The notes under the pieces were generated by a model, which ran no database searches, was not told where the DNA came from, and saw only the letters and a program-made list of their open reading frames with translations. 64,000 nt of DNA, from positions 1 through 64,000 of the forward strand of contig DAOUPZ010000018.1 in the NCBI GenBank assembly GCA_030625885.1, given 5' to 3'. Source of the DNA: Clostridia bacterium. GTDB lineage: Bacteria > Bacillota > DAOUPZ01. This document shows, in pieces, positions 36,001-44,422 of this stretch. Both the position numbers and the translations under genes were made by a program. Each line of letters begins with the position of its first letter. Position 1 is the stretch's first letter.

Positions 36001-36399
36001 TTAGGCAGTTTCCTTATCTCCTGCATAGACAACAGCATCCATTTCAACACCCACACCTTTGGGTAATGAAGCAACACCAACACAGGCACGAGCAGGCAAA
36101 AACACATCAAAAAACTTTGCATAGACTTCATTTACTTTCGGAAACGCCTCCATCTGCGTTAAATAAATATTAACTTTCGCTACATCTGTCAGCTTTAACC
36201 CTGCCGCCGTAACAATCGCTTGGAGGTTCTTTAAAACTTGCTCCGCTTGATGCTCAATATCCCCCAAAAGCAGTTCATTCGTAGTCGGATCAATAGGGAT
36301 CTGACCTGAAACGTACAACCAATCACCAAATTTTACCCCCTGTGAGTACGGACCTACCGCTTGAGGCGCTTGATCCGTATGAATCATTTTTCCTTTCAT
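36001..36399 (-). CDS. ridA: RidA family enamine/imine deaminase
   Basis: 132 aa from ATG 36399 (36405 possible). AVGPYSQGVKFGDWLYVSGQIPIDP and the C-terminal FLPARACVGVASLPKGVGVEMDA hold the conserved Arg (ARACVGV) and Glu. Hydrolyses reactive 2-aminoacrylate from PLP enzymes. Follows the nucleotidyltransferase gene by 14 nt. Confidence 0.93.
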   Translation of the reverse strand: MKGKMIHTDQAPQAVGPYSQGVKFGDWLYVSGQIPIDPTTNELLLGDIEHQAEQVLKNLQAIVTAAGLKLTDVAKVNIYLTQMEAFPKVNEVYAKFFDVFLPARACVGVASLPKGVGVEMDAVVYAGDKETA

Positions 36400-36413
36400 A
36401 TGCATTCGCTCCT

Positions 36414-37169
36414 TTACAAAAATTTTCTTACCAATTCCAAATCACTGATCTTGTCCACATCAATACCTACTTCCGGATAAGATGAAATGATTCCTTTTCC
36501 TTTAATACGCAGTAATCCATATACCCTTCTTTCCAAAGAGGCAATGGTCAAATTTCCACTTAAATAGCGCATTAGAATTCCTAATCCCAAAATGCGACTC
36601 ATTTTAACAGGGTTTTTACGTAAAGCAATGGCTTTTTGGGCAAAATCAGTACAGAATGATAAAACTTCAGGATTTACCAAAAATAAATTTCCCCCCGTAA
36701 AAATACCCTCCTTAAGCTTAACGTATGTCCGTCGTACACCAGGATAAGATGCTTCATTGACTTGTTTACTCACAATTGGATAATAAACATCTGCTTCTTC
36801 TGACATACAACGATCAATAAAGTCATTAACAGCAATTGTTGTCAACAAGGGAATATCACAAGTCACAACAAGCACTTTCCCATTTGAACTAAGTACGTCT
36901 ATCCCCAATCTTAGATTACTAAAGGCCGAATCCTTTTGCTCAATAATTTCACAGGTATATTTAAACGTTTCTAATCCTTTCTGTAATAAATCTTTGGAAC
37001 CTACCACAACCACACGTCCTATGTATTCCGATTGTTGCAAAGATTCCAAAATAAAGGCAATCATAGGTTTTCCGTTTATATCAATCAAGGCCTCCGGGAT
37101 TATTTGCGATGAATCTTTGCAAAAAGGCTTGTTACTATCACCTGCTAACACAATCGCATCAAAGATCAT
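36414..37169 (-). CDS. MobA-like NTP transferase domain protein
   Basis: 251 aa from ATG 37169. AIVLAGDSNKPF replaces the usual LAGGxGxR loop; NGKPMIAFILES, VVTCDIPLLTT (metal Asp) and FTGGNLFLVNPE are conserved nucleotidyltransferase parts. Substrate unknown. In clostridia such genes often sit near ispE and the GntR gene, as here, but that does not define the reaction. Confidence 0.8.
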   Translation of the reverse strand: MIFDAIVLAGDSNKPFCKDSSQIIPEALIDINGKPMIAFILESLQQSEYIGRVVVVGSKDLLQKGLETFKYTCEIIEQKDSAFSNLRLGIDVLSSNGKVLVVTCDIPLLTTIAVNDFIDRCMSEEADVYYPIVSKQVNEASYPGVRRTYVKLKEGIFTGGNLFLVNPEVLSFCTDFAQKAIALRKNPVKMSRILGLGILMRYLSGNLTIASLERRVYGLLRIKGKGIISSYPEVGIDVDKISDLELVRKFL

Positions 37170-37212
37170 CGCCCTCACACCCTTCCCTATAATATACCTA
37201 TTCTCTCTTATT

Positions 37213-37905
37213 TTAATGTTTATTATCCCCTTCCAGGATAATTGTCATAATCGCATTTTCAGCTTTATCCATATGTTTTAAAGCTAACTGATGTGCCAGT
37301 TCCACGTTTCTCTCACACAAAGCTTCTACAATTTCCTTATGTTCTTCTAAAGCCTCTCTTGCTCGCCCGGGATAAGCCAGCGATGTCTTACGGTAGCGAT
37401 GAATCTGCTCGTATAAATTATTGACAATTTGAACCAACCGCATATTACGACTCGCTTTAAAAAGTACATCATGAAACCGGGTATCAATTTCAATAATTTG
37501 CTCTGTATCTCCAGATTCAATGCATTCAGCAATTTGGAAAAGACAGCGCTCTAACTCTTCTAGTTCTTCCTCATCAATTCTTTCTGCTGCGAGCTCTGCT
37601 GCCAATCCTTCTAGTGCCCCACGAATCTCAAACAATTCTGCAATATCTTTTAACGAAAGTCCAGCAACAAAGGCTCCTTTTCGAGGTACCATAACAACAA
37701 AGCCTTCCAATTCTAATTTACGAATAGCTTCACGAACCGGCGTACGACTTACACCCATCCGTTCCGCCAACTGAATCTCCATCAAGCGTTCCCCAGGCTT
37801 CAAATGTGCATTAATAATGGCTTCACGCAAAGACTCAAATACAATCTCCCTCAGCGGTTTATAACTATCTAATTTAATTGGAATAATAGGTGTCCCTTCA
37901 TCCAT
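37213..37905 (-). CDS. GntR-family transcriptional regulator (FadR/FCD subfamily)
   Basis: 230 aa from ATG 37905 (AAGGAGG 8 nt upstream). N-terminal winged helix: LKPGERLMEIQLAERMGVSR and TPVREAIRKLELEGFV. C-terminal FCD domain with metal/ligand residues (DTRFHDVLFKAS and ELAHQLALKHM). Ligand and targets unknown; 44 nt before the nucleotidyltransferase start, so perhaps the same transcript. Confidence 0.9.
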   Translation of the reverse strand: MDEGTPIIPIKLDSYKPLREIVFESLREAIINAHLKPGERLMEIQLAERMGVSRTPVREAIRKLELEGFVVMVPRKGAFVAGLSLKDIAELFEIRGALEGLAAELAAERIDEEELEELERCLFQIAECIESGDTEQIIEIDTRFHDVLFKASRNMRLVQIVNNLYEQIHRYRKTSLAYPGRAREALEEHKEIVEALCERNVELAHQLALKHMDKAENAIMTIILEGDNKH

Positions 37906-37979
37906 ATCATTTTCCTCCTTCACTCATTTTTCAAAAAGCAGACAGGCTTTAATTTGATAGTTCCTGCTTTATCCTTCCA

Positions 37980-38032
37980 TGCAATAACGGGGACACACCG
38001 CTCGCACCTTACGGAATGTCCCCATTCTTGCA
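37980..38032. repeat. GGGGACA palindromic element, copy 2
   Basis: TGCAATAACGGGGACA ... TGTCCCCATTCTTGCA; arms pair with two mismatches or wobbles. Core reads GGAATGTCCCC on this strand. Lies between ispE and the GntR gene next to heptamer repeats (CAACTAT, about 38105-38125). Confidence 0.7.
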
Positions 38033-38166
38033 TTAGGGTTTTTATCATTCCTCGTTCCTCTTTCAGCGAACGCAGAGAGCGATCTTCCCTCTATCCTTTA
38101 ACCGTCAACTATCAACTATCAACTGTTCTTTTAAGTCTTTTCCTACCTGCTGATTGCTACCTGCTC

Positions 38167-39018
38167 CTACATCGTATGCGCTACAAAAACCTCACTCATA
38201 TCCTTCTTCAGCACTTCCGCTGCCTTCTGTGCCTCAGCTTCATTTTTCATCACCCCAAATACGGTTGGTCCACTACCTGACATCAACACCCCTTGGGCAC
38301 CTAAACGCAATAATTCATCCTTTATTTCTTGAATTCGAGGGTAAATCGCTTGAGTAACCTGTTCTAACACATTTGACAAATGCTGAAGAATAGCCCCGCG
38401 ATCTTTTTTGGTAATGGCATCAAGCATTTGCTGCGTATGAGGATGTTTGACATCACTGACATTGTCGAGTTGTTGATACGCCCAGGCTGTTGACACAGAA
38501 AAATTAGGTTTAGCAAGCACCAACCATAATTGTGGAAGCGTTGGCAATGGCATCAATTTTTCCCCAATACCTGTTGCCAACATCGTACCCCCATCCAAAC
38601 AAAAAGATACATCTGCCCCTAACCTCACTGCCATTTTTAATAAATCCTGTTTTTCTAGGTTTAATTCCCATAGTGTGTTTAATCCCTTCAATGCAGCCGC
38701 CGCATCCGTACTCCCCCCTGCCAGCCCTGCACCAACCGGAATCTTTTTTTCAATATGGATCTCAATACCTTTACGAATACCATACGCCCGTTGCATCATA
38801 CTAACTGCTTGATAGACTAAATTTGTTTCATCAGTAGGAACACTGGGATGATCACAAGTAACAATAATACCCTCTTCTCGCTGAGAAAATGATAGACGAT
38901 CTGCCAAAGAAACAGATTGCATGACCATCTCCACTTCATGGTATCCATCCGTACGTTTAGCAAGTACATCAAGCGTTAAATTGATTTTACCGGGTGCTAA
39001 TATTTCTAAACACTTCAT
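38167..39018 (-). CDS. ispE: 4-diphosphocytidyl-2-C-methyl-D-erythritol kinase
   Basis: 283 aa (ATG 39018; 39024 also possible). GHMP kinase: APGKINLTLDVLAKRTDGYHE, ATP loop KKIPVGAGLAGGSTDAAAAL, and VLMSGSGPTVFGV. Fourth step of the MEP isoprenoid pathway. Its C-terminal coding end borders repeat-rich DNA. Confidence 0.96.
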   Translation of the reverse strand: MKCLEILAPGKINLTLDVLAKRTDGYHEVEMVMQSVSLADRLSFSQREEGIIVTCDHPSVPTDETNLVYQAVSMMQRAYGIRKGIEIHIEKKIPVGAGLAGGSTDAAAALKGLNTLWELNLEKQDLLKMAVRLGADVSFCLDGGTMLATGIGEKLMPLPTLPQLWLVLAKPNFSVSTAWAYQQLDNVSDVKHPHTQQMLDAITKKDRGAILQHLSNVLEQVTQAIYPRIQEIKDELLRLGAQGVLMSGSGPTVFGVMKNEAEAQKAAEVLKKDMSEVFVAHTM

Positions 39019-39024
39019 CCCCAT

Positions 39025-39381
39025 TCCCCTTCTTTATGATATTATATAAATTTTGCTATTTGGCTAGTCCATTTATTATCAATAACCTTAATTATACAAC
39101 AAAATTCCCCTTTTGAAAAATATTTCCTCTTTCAGCGAACACAGAGAGCGATTTTCCCTCTATCCTTTAATCATTAATCTTTCCCTTTAAGCTGATAACT
39201 AATAACTGATAGCTGAAATGTCTTTAATCGTTATTCGTTCCTCGTTCAGCAACCAAAGAGAGCGATCATTCCACTATCTTTTAATTGTGAATTATTAATT
39301 GTTTCTTCCTTCTTTTATCACAATATGACATAAACGAATATAATAAATCATCATTAGCCATGATTGGGAGGTGAACGCCTA
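39025..39381. repeat. Intergenic region with heptamers
   Basis: GCTGATA ACTAATA ACTGATA GCTGAAA run (about 39191-39220), two copies of the CAGAGAGCG segment, and AATTGTG heptamers near 39290. Divergent promoters for ispE and the L,D-transpeptidase must be here but none is clear. Confidence 0.5.
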
Positions 39382-39972
39382 ATGATCTATGGAAACCGTA
39401 TCATGACACAAGGCGCTTTAGGAGAAGATATTAAACGCTTACAACAACGTTTAAAAAATTTGAATGTGCCAATGGAAACAGTAGATGGCCATTTTGGTTC
39501 TCAAACCATTAGAGCTGTAAAATCTTTTCAATATCAAAATAGTCTTAAACCGGATGGAATCGTCGGACCACATACTTATAAAGCACTGGAACTTGCTGAT
39601 TTTCCCCCCGTATTAATTGAACATTTATCTGTTTTAATCAACCTTTCTATGCGCTCGCTGTCGCTGCTAGAAAACGGAAAATTAATTCGTCAATATCCAG
39701 TCGCTATCGGAAAACCCGAAACCCCTAGCCCAGTTGGCCTCTTTGAGCTCATGGAGAAAATCTCAAATCCTGGAGGTGTACTCGGAACACGATGGATGGG
39801 CATCAATATTGATGCCTATGGTATACACGGCACGCCCAATCCGGAATTAATTGGTCAAGCCGTATCCCATGGATGTATTCGCATGCATAACTGGAATGTA
39901 GAAGTTCTTTATCCACTTCTACCACTCGGTGCGAAGGTAGAGATCAAAAAACAATTGACAGTTGAAGGATAG
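39382..39972 (+). CDS. L,D-transpeptidase with peptidoglycan-binding domain
   Basis: 196 aa from ATG 39382 (GGGAGGTG upstream). PG_binding_1 domain residues about 10-70 (DGHFGSQTIRAVKSFQ), YkuD domain about 80-190 with YGIHGT and catalytic SHGCIRM. Makes or edits 3-3 crosslinks. No signal peptide is visible. The last codons (KKQLTVEG) are encoded by CAGTTGA-type repeat DNA. Confidence 0.92.
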   Translation: MIYGNRIMTQGALGEDIKRLQQRLKNLNVPMETVDGHFGSQTIRAVKSFQYQNSLKPDGIVGPHTYKALELADFPPVLIEHLSVLINLSMRSLSLLENGKLIRQYPVAIGKPETPSPVGLFELMEKISNPGGVLGTRWMGINIDAYGIHGTPNPELIGQAVSHGCIRMHNWNVEVLYPLLPLGAKVEIKKQLTVEG

Positions 39973-40301
39973 AGGGAAGATCGCTCTCTGCGTTCGCTGA
40001 AAGAAGAACGAGCGCTCCTTTGGTCGCTGAACGAGGAAAGGGAAAGATGAAAGGCGCAGGTGGCAAACAGCAGGTAGCAGGTAGGTTTTAACCATAAGAA
40101 ATAAATGGCATACCTCGTTCCAAGACATGTCATTATGGTGTCAACGATTAATAAGAAAATTTTGTCACAAAAACACAGGTAACGCTCATAATATATTATG
40201 AGCGTTACCTGTGTTTTTAATTTAAACCAATTTTTGTTCTTTATTCTTCTAATTTTCAATTCTAAAATTTCAATCTTCAATTTCATAGGAGGCGGTTTGT
40301 A
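39973..40301. other. Intergenic region with repeats and a 50-bp palindrome
   Basis: Contains the GCGATC...CGAACG repeat segment (about 39975-40050), AGGTAGC heptamers (40060-40090) and the palindromic terminator at 40169-40218. No gene. Confidence 0.6.
40169..40218 (+). terminator. Perfect 50-bp palindromic terminator
   Basis: Arms 40169-40193 and 40194-40218 are exactly complementary (AAAAACACAGGTAACGCTC at the outer end). T runs on both sides. Downstream of the transpeptidase gene, upstream of the zinc-ribbon gene. Confidence 0.8.
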
Positions 40302-40676
40302 GTGAATATTTTTGAAAAATTAGGTAGTGAATTGAATGAACTGGGTAAGAAATCTAAAGATATGATAGAAATCATGAATCTTAAAACTGAATATTCTCAA
40401 CTAGAAAACGAAAAATATATCAAGTTAGCCAAATTAGGTTCCCTGGTATATCAAACGTACAACACAGATGATTTTGATCATCAAATTCTTATAAAATTCT
40501 GCAAAGAAATTAATGAGTTAGAAAAACAGATGAAAAAAATTAACAAAAACATTGCTAGAATGCAGTTACAAGAAATAATATGTCCTAATTGCGGTACCAG
40601 AATGGCTCCGGAATTTATCTTTTGCAGCAACTGTGGGCAAAAGTTACATGGCGAAAATGAACAGGACAAAGAATAA
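40302..40676 (+). CDS. Coiled-coil protein with C-terminal zinc ribbon
   Basis: 124 aa, GTG start after GGAGG. Residues 1-85 form a charged coiled coil (LKTEYSQLENEKYIKLAKLG); residues about 93-115 are a zinc ribbon, CPNCGTRMAPEFIFCSNCG. Resembles small zinc-ribbon proteins scattered in clostridia. Role unknown. Confidence 0.82.
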   Translation: MNIFEKLGSELNELGKKSKDMIEIMNLKTEYSQLENEKYIKLAKLGSLVYQTYNTDDFDHQILIKFCKEINELEKQMKKINKNIARMQLQEIICPNCGTRMAPEFIFCSNCGQKLHGENEQDKE

Positions 40677-40881
40677 TTTTTCAGCCTGATAAGTTAATTT
40701 TTCTATCAGCAAAGTTTATATCTGAACATAGTTGTCCTACCAACTATAGGTAAGTGGTAAGTAGCAAGTAAGAAAAAATCCCACTTACTACTTACCACTT
40801 ACCATTTCCCACTTGACAAATAATAGTCAACGCTATTTTTCTTATCTAAACTATAGTACTTGCACACATTTATTTATTAAT
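40677..40881. repeat. Convergent gap with TAAGTGG/CTTACTA heptamers
   Basis: TAAGTGG TAAGTAG CAAGTAA and, 15 nt later, CTTACTA CTTACCA CTTACCA: the two runs are inverted to each other and form a hairpin of repeats (about 40750-40815) between the two gene ends. Confidence 0.55.
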
Positions 40882-42432
40882 CTATTGCCCTCGTTTTCTG
40901 CAGGGGATAAATAATTGCTGTCCGGGGAAAATCAAGTCTGGATCATCAATATCATTGGCATCCACAATATCAGCCACTGTGATACCATATTTAGCTGCAA
41001 TATTCCACAATGAATCCCCCGTCTGAACAATATAGAACCGCATGCTGGGCCATTCTTCGCATTCATATTTATCGGGTTTTTTATCTTCTTCCGAAACCTC
41101 ATCGTATTTTACATCCGTAACAACATACATTTTCGTGGTTTCTGTTACACTCACAAATATTTGGCATTCTATTTTATAGGTAATCGTATTACCATCTTCT
41201 AATTCATGATCAACATCTAGAATATTGGTTTTAATAGATGCATTCATACCTGCCTTTGCACATGGAACCTCTACGGTCTCCATAAATTCTTTCTTAGACG
41301 TCTTTTGACAAACCTCATCATCCTCATTAACATAATATATTTGCTGCAACAATACGCCGGAAACAATCACTTTATCATCTAGGACACTGGTATTTTGGTA
41401 GTTAATTTGAATTTCTTGGTCGACATCCATAATTTCTTTAGCATTTTCATACAGTGTAATATCCCCATCAAACATATAAGTTGTTTGTTGCTCACCGATC
41501 ATATTTTCTACTTTTAATAACTCTTTCTCTACAGTAATTCCTTCTCCTTCAACATCTGTAACCACAGAAATCTGAAAACATTCTGTTACTTTTGTATAGA
41601 CTTCTAGTACAACCGCAAGTTTGACCTGATCACCGTCCGCCTCGTATTCCACATCCTCTACTTGCGTTTCTACCATTCCATTCATACCAGCACGAGCCCC
41701 TAATACTTTTACATATTTTACAAATGGTTCCTCAATGTCATAATGTTTCATCTCATCTTCTTCATTAACGTAGTATACATCCATATAAACTGTGCCCTTA
41801 ACAATGACTTGATCGGTTAGTATTTCAACGCCTTCTTCTTCTATCATCACTTCTACATCAACGTCTTTAACTGTTTTTACTGTTTCGGGGAAAGTGTACT
41901 CTTTCATGATTTCTGCTAAAGTTGTACTTTCACCAATTATGTTTTCTGCTTTCAACATATTGGTTTCTACTTGCGCATTAGGGCAATTGATATCTGTTAC
42001 AACATTAACCTGCATCGCATCAAACACTTTTACGTTTAATTCTAGTAATTTCTTTTCTTCAACAATACGTCCATCAATCATAAAATCAACATCCACCACA
42101 CGGGCAGCAACATGAACATCCATCCCCGGTTGGGCGCCGGGAACATCTACATAATGCGTGAATTCAGTATCTACTTCCTGTTGCTTACAAACATCATCTT
42201 CATTCATCCAAGATATTTGCTGATATACCAAGCCTTTAACCATTACCCGATCTTCAATCACTTCTGTTTCTTCTGACGAAACAATCACATCCATATTATA
42301 ATCTCTAATGTTTTTCACAGGTTCTTCTAAAGACAGCGTTTTATTAATTTCCATTTGTGAAACGACTTCCCCGACTATGCTTTTAACCCGCAGCGTCTTC
42401 TTCTCTACTTGAAGTTCATGCCCTTTATCCAT
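40882..42432 (-). CDS. SPOCS (DUF3794) and LysM domain protein
   Basis: 516 aa. Three DUF3794/SPOCS repeats spread over residues about 20-440, each with a V(Y)YVNEEDE-type centre and a VPGAQPGM / VLGARAGM / VPCAKAGM motif. LysM near 467-511: YIVQTGDSLWNIAAKYGITV. No signal peptide. Related to SpoVID/SafA-type spore coat proteins, so probably mother-cell expressed and bound to the spore surface. Confidence 0.9.
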   Translation of the reverse strand: MDKGHELQVEKKTLRVKSIVGEVVSQMEINKTLSLEEPVKNIRDYNMDVIVSSEETEVIEDRVMVKGLVYQQISWMNEDDVCKQQEVDTEFTHYVDVPGAQPGMDVHVAARVVDVDFMIDGRIVEEKKLLELNVKVFDAMQVNVVTDINCPNAQVETNMLKAENIIGESTTLAEIMKEYTFPETVKTVKDVDVEVMIEEEGVEILTDQVIVKGTVYMDVYYVNEEDEMKHYDIEEPFVKYVKVLGARAGMNGMVETQVEDVEYEADGDQVKLAVVLEVYTKVTECFQISVVTDVEGEGITVEKELLKVENMIGEQQTTYMFDGDITLYENAKEIMDVDQEIQINYQNTSVLDDKVIVSGVLLQQIYYVNEDDEVCQKTSKKEFMETVEVPCAKAGMNASIKTNILDVDHELEDGNTITYKIECQIFVSVTETTKMYVVTDVKYDEVSEEDKKPDKYECEEWPSMRFYIVQTGDSLWNIAAKYGITVADIVDANDIDDPDLIFPGQQLFIPCRKRGQ

Positions 42433-42566
42433 ATTTTTTTATTCCTCCCTTTAAATAATATAGGCTTGATATGCCTTATACTTCACGACAAAAATATTAC
42501 GTAGGACAAAATTTTAACTAAAATATATATATGCAATAAATATTTATTCTGAACTTAAACAAAAAA

Positions 42567-42595
42567 AAAACAGGAAGAAAATTCTTCCTGTTTTT
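42567..42595 (-). terminator. veg terminator
   Basis: AACAGGAAGAA / TTCTTCCTGTT with a 2-nt loop and a long T run on the minus strand, just after the veg stop. Confidence 0.85.
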
Positions 42596-42603
42596 AATAA
42601 AAG

Positions 42604-42888
42604 CTATGCTTCTTTTGATTGGGAACAGCTAAATTTCTTCTCTGCCCCCTGGGAACAGATCACCAATTCAACGGTTTTAGTTAAGATATCAGAATACGTA
42701 AATGAAATTCTTTTTTGCGATTGTTTTTCCGAGTTAAGTTTGATAACAAAAAGATTGGGATACGTTTGTTCTAAAATCCCTTCTTTTTCGATAATCCGTT
42801 GGCGGCCGCTGTTCGCTTTTAACTTGATTTTTTCACCCACAAACTGATTCAAATCACTTCTAATTAATGCTAAGCTATTTTTTGTCAC
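42604..42888 (-). CDS. veg: Veg family protein
   Basis: 94 aa, GTG start. SDLNQFVGEKIKLKANSGRQ, EGILEQTYPNLFVIKL and SFTYSDILTKTVEL cover the whole Veg/DUF1021 family (B. subtilis Veg is 86 aa). SH3-like small protein linked to biofilm gene expression and germination in Bacillus. The tail after TVEL is longer and has two Cys. Confidence 0.9.
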   Translation of the reverse strand: MTKNSLALIRSDLNQFVGEKIKLKANSGRQRIIEKEGILEQTYPNLFVIKLNSEKQSQKRISFTYSDILTKTVELVICSQGAEKKFSCSQSKEA

Positions 42889-43080
42889 GAAACATCACCC
42901 TACTATAGTATAACACACCCTATTTTATCTGTCAATCAAATTATTATACTAAACACTTTTTTCAATGTCAAGAAAATTATTGGTCGTAATATTCCATCTC
43001 GCTTAATTTTTAACTGTTAATTTCATTATTATTCCTTAATACTCTCTTTTAGAAAAAAGAGCGTTCTCCCCTCTTTCTCC

Positions 43081-43359
43081 CTACCGAAACAATTGTTTCA
43101 TTAATCCCCTGCTCTTCGCCTTCATATCTTCTGAATAATCTATAGTTGTAATCAATCCCTCAACACTTAAATGGCCATTATCTAAATCCAATTGTGTAAT
43201 ATGCAGATCCTCACCCGTTAAAAGCAATCCCCCCATACTGGTTTCCAGAATGATTTTTTCTTCATCAAAACTTTCCACTCGTTTTATGCCATCCAAATTG
43301 ATGACTTCCCGATCGGTCATAACAAGTTCATGTTTTCCTAAGTCACTCCTTCTATCCAT
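43081..43359 (-). CDS. yabP: Sporulation protein YabP
   Basis: 92 aa from ATG 43359 (AAGGAGG 7 nt upstream). HELVMTDREVINLDGIKRVESFDEE and GGLLLTGEDLHITQLDL are the YabP/YqfC family signature. In Bacillus made under SigE and needed for cortex/coat assembly. The usual partner yabQ and divIC do not follow; veg is next. Confidence 0.92.
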   Translation of the reverse strand: MDRRSDLGKHELVMTDREVINLDGIKRVESFDEEKIILETSMGGLLLTGEDLHITQLDLDNGHLSVEGLITTIDYSEDMKAKSRGLMKQLFR

Positions 43360-43439
43360 ACCATCCCCTCCTTTCTTCTCCACACTTACTATAATTACAA
43401 CAATGTTGTTACTTTCATAATTATGCAATACGCATTGTT

Positions 43440-43703
43440 TTAGACCTTCATTTCCTTACTTTTTGCAATCACCCGATACATTTCCGCTGCTGCTTCTTTG
43501 CGGGCGGTTTGTGTCACTTGCAACACTTCTACTTTCAATGTGTTTGCCCCCATCGTAATAGTGATCATGTCACCTTCTTTGATGCTTGTACTGGCCTTGG
43601 CAATTCGATCGTTCACTAAAACTTTTCCCTTATCACAAACTTCGTTAGCAATCGTACGTCGCTTAATAATTCGAGATACTTTAAGAAATTTATCCAAACG
43701 CAT
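43440..43703 (-). CDS. rqcP: RNA-binding S4 domain protein RqcP (YabO)
   Basis: 87 aa from ATG 43703 (AAAGGAGG upstream). S4 fold: RLDKFLKVSRIIKRRTIANE with the KGKVLVNDRI loop. Binds the 50S subunit in ribosome quality control and supports alanine tailing by RqcH. Lies upstream of yabP as in Bacillus. Confidence 0.94.
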   Translation of the reverse strand: MRLDKFLKVSRIIKRRTIANEVCDKGKVLVNDRIAKASTSIKEGDMITITMGANTLKVEVLQVTQTARKEAAAEMYRVIAKSKEMKV

Positions 43704-44031
43704 AATGATATACCTCCTTTTATAATAAAAACCGCTTAATGCCATTTTTGCAGGTAGCTCGCTCTCTTCGATCGCTTGTAGCAGGTAGGAGGTAGGAAAA
43801 AATTAAAAAAGTAAAACTCCAGCATTCACCCAACATCTCTTATCTCTTATCTCTTATCTCTTATCTCTTATCTTTTTATCTTTTTATCTTTTCCTACCTG
43901 CTACCTGCTACCTCCTACCTCCTACCTCCTACCTCCTACCTCCTACCTCCTACCTCCTACCTCCTACCTGCTGATTTTATCTTTATTTAAAATAAAGCCA
44001 GACCTCTTAAGGCCTGGCTTTATTTTAAATC
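43704..44031. repeat. Densest heptamer array in the window
   Basis: About 43745-43980: AGGTAGC/AGGTAGG units, then TTATCTC repeated five times, TTTATCT units, then CTACCTC repeated about eight times. All have a 7-bp period. The hup terminator follows at 43985-44030. No gene. Confidence 0.75.
43985..44030 (-). terminator. hup terminator
   Basis: ATTTAAAATAAAGCCAGACC / GGCCTGGCTTTATTTTAAAT with a 6-nt loop; directly follows the HU stop. Confidence 0.88.
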
Positions 44032-44328
44032 CTATTTCTCTGGAAATGCGCTTTTAATTTTTTCTTTCAAGGTTTTCCCAGGTTTGAAAGCTGGAACATA
44101 AGAACCGGCAATTTGAATTTTTTCTTTGGTCTGAGGATTACGTCCTTCGCGTGGTTCTCTCCAACGATTCTCGAACGTACCAAATCCCATTAATTGAACC
44201 TTTTCGCTTTTATCATTTAACATAGCCTCTTCAATACTTGCCAGCACCGCATTTACAGCTTTCTCACTATCTTTTTTACTCATTTCCGTTTTTTCTGCTA
44301 CTTTCGCAACTAATTCAGTTTTAGTCAA
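44032..44328 (-). CDS. hup: HU family DNA-binding protein
   Basis: 98 aa. TKTELVAKVAEKTEMSKKDSEKAV (helical body), GFGTFENRWREPREGRNPQT (DNA-binding arm) and a C-terminus ending KSAFPEK. Nucleoid protein. Note WR at the arm in place of the more common RxR. It sits between mazG and rqcP, a common clostridial arrangement. Confidence 0.95.
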   Translation of the reverse strand: MTKTELVAKVAEKTEMSKKDSEKAVNAVLASIEEAMLNDKSEKVQLMGFGTFENRWREPREGRNPQTKEKIQIAGSYVPAFKPGKTLKEKIKSAFPEK

Positions 44329-44422
44329 ATCATTCTCCTCCTTTTAATCATGCTATCAAATAAAATATTTGATGAATTACTATTCGCTCTTATCTTACAA
44401 TCTCCTGCCTAACCAAGAAAAT

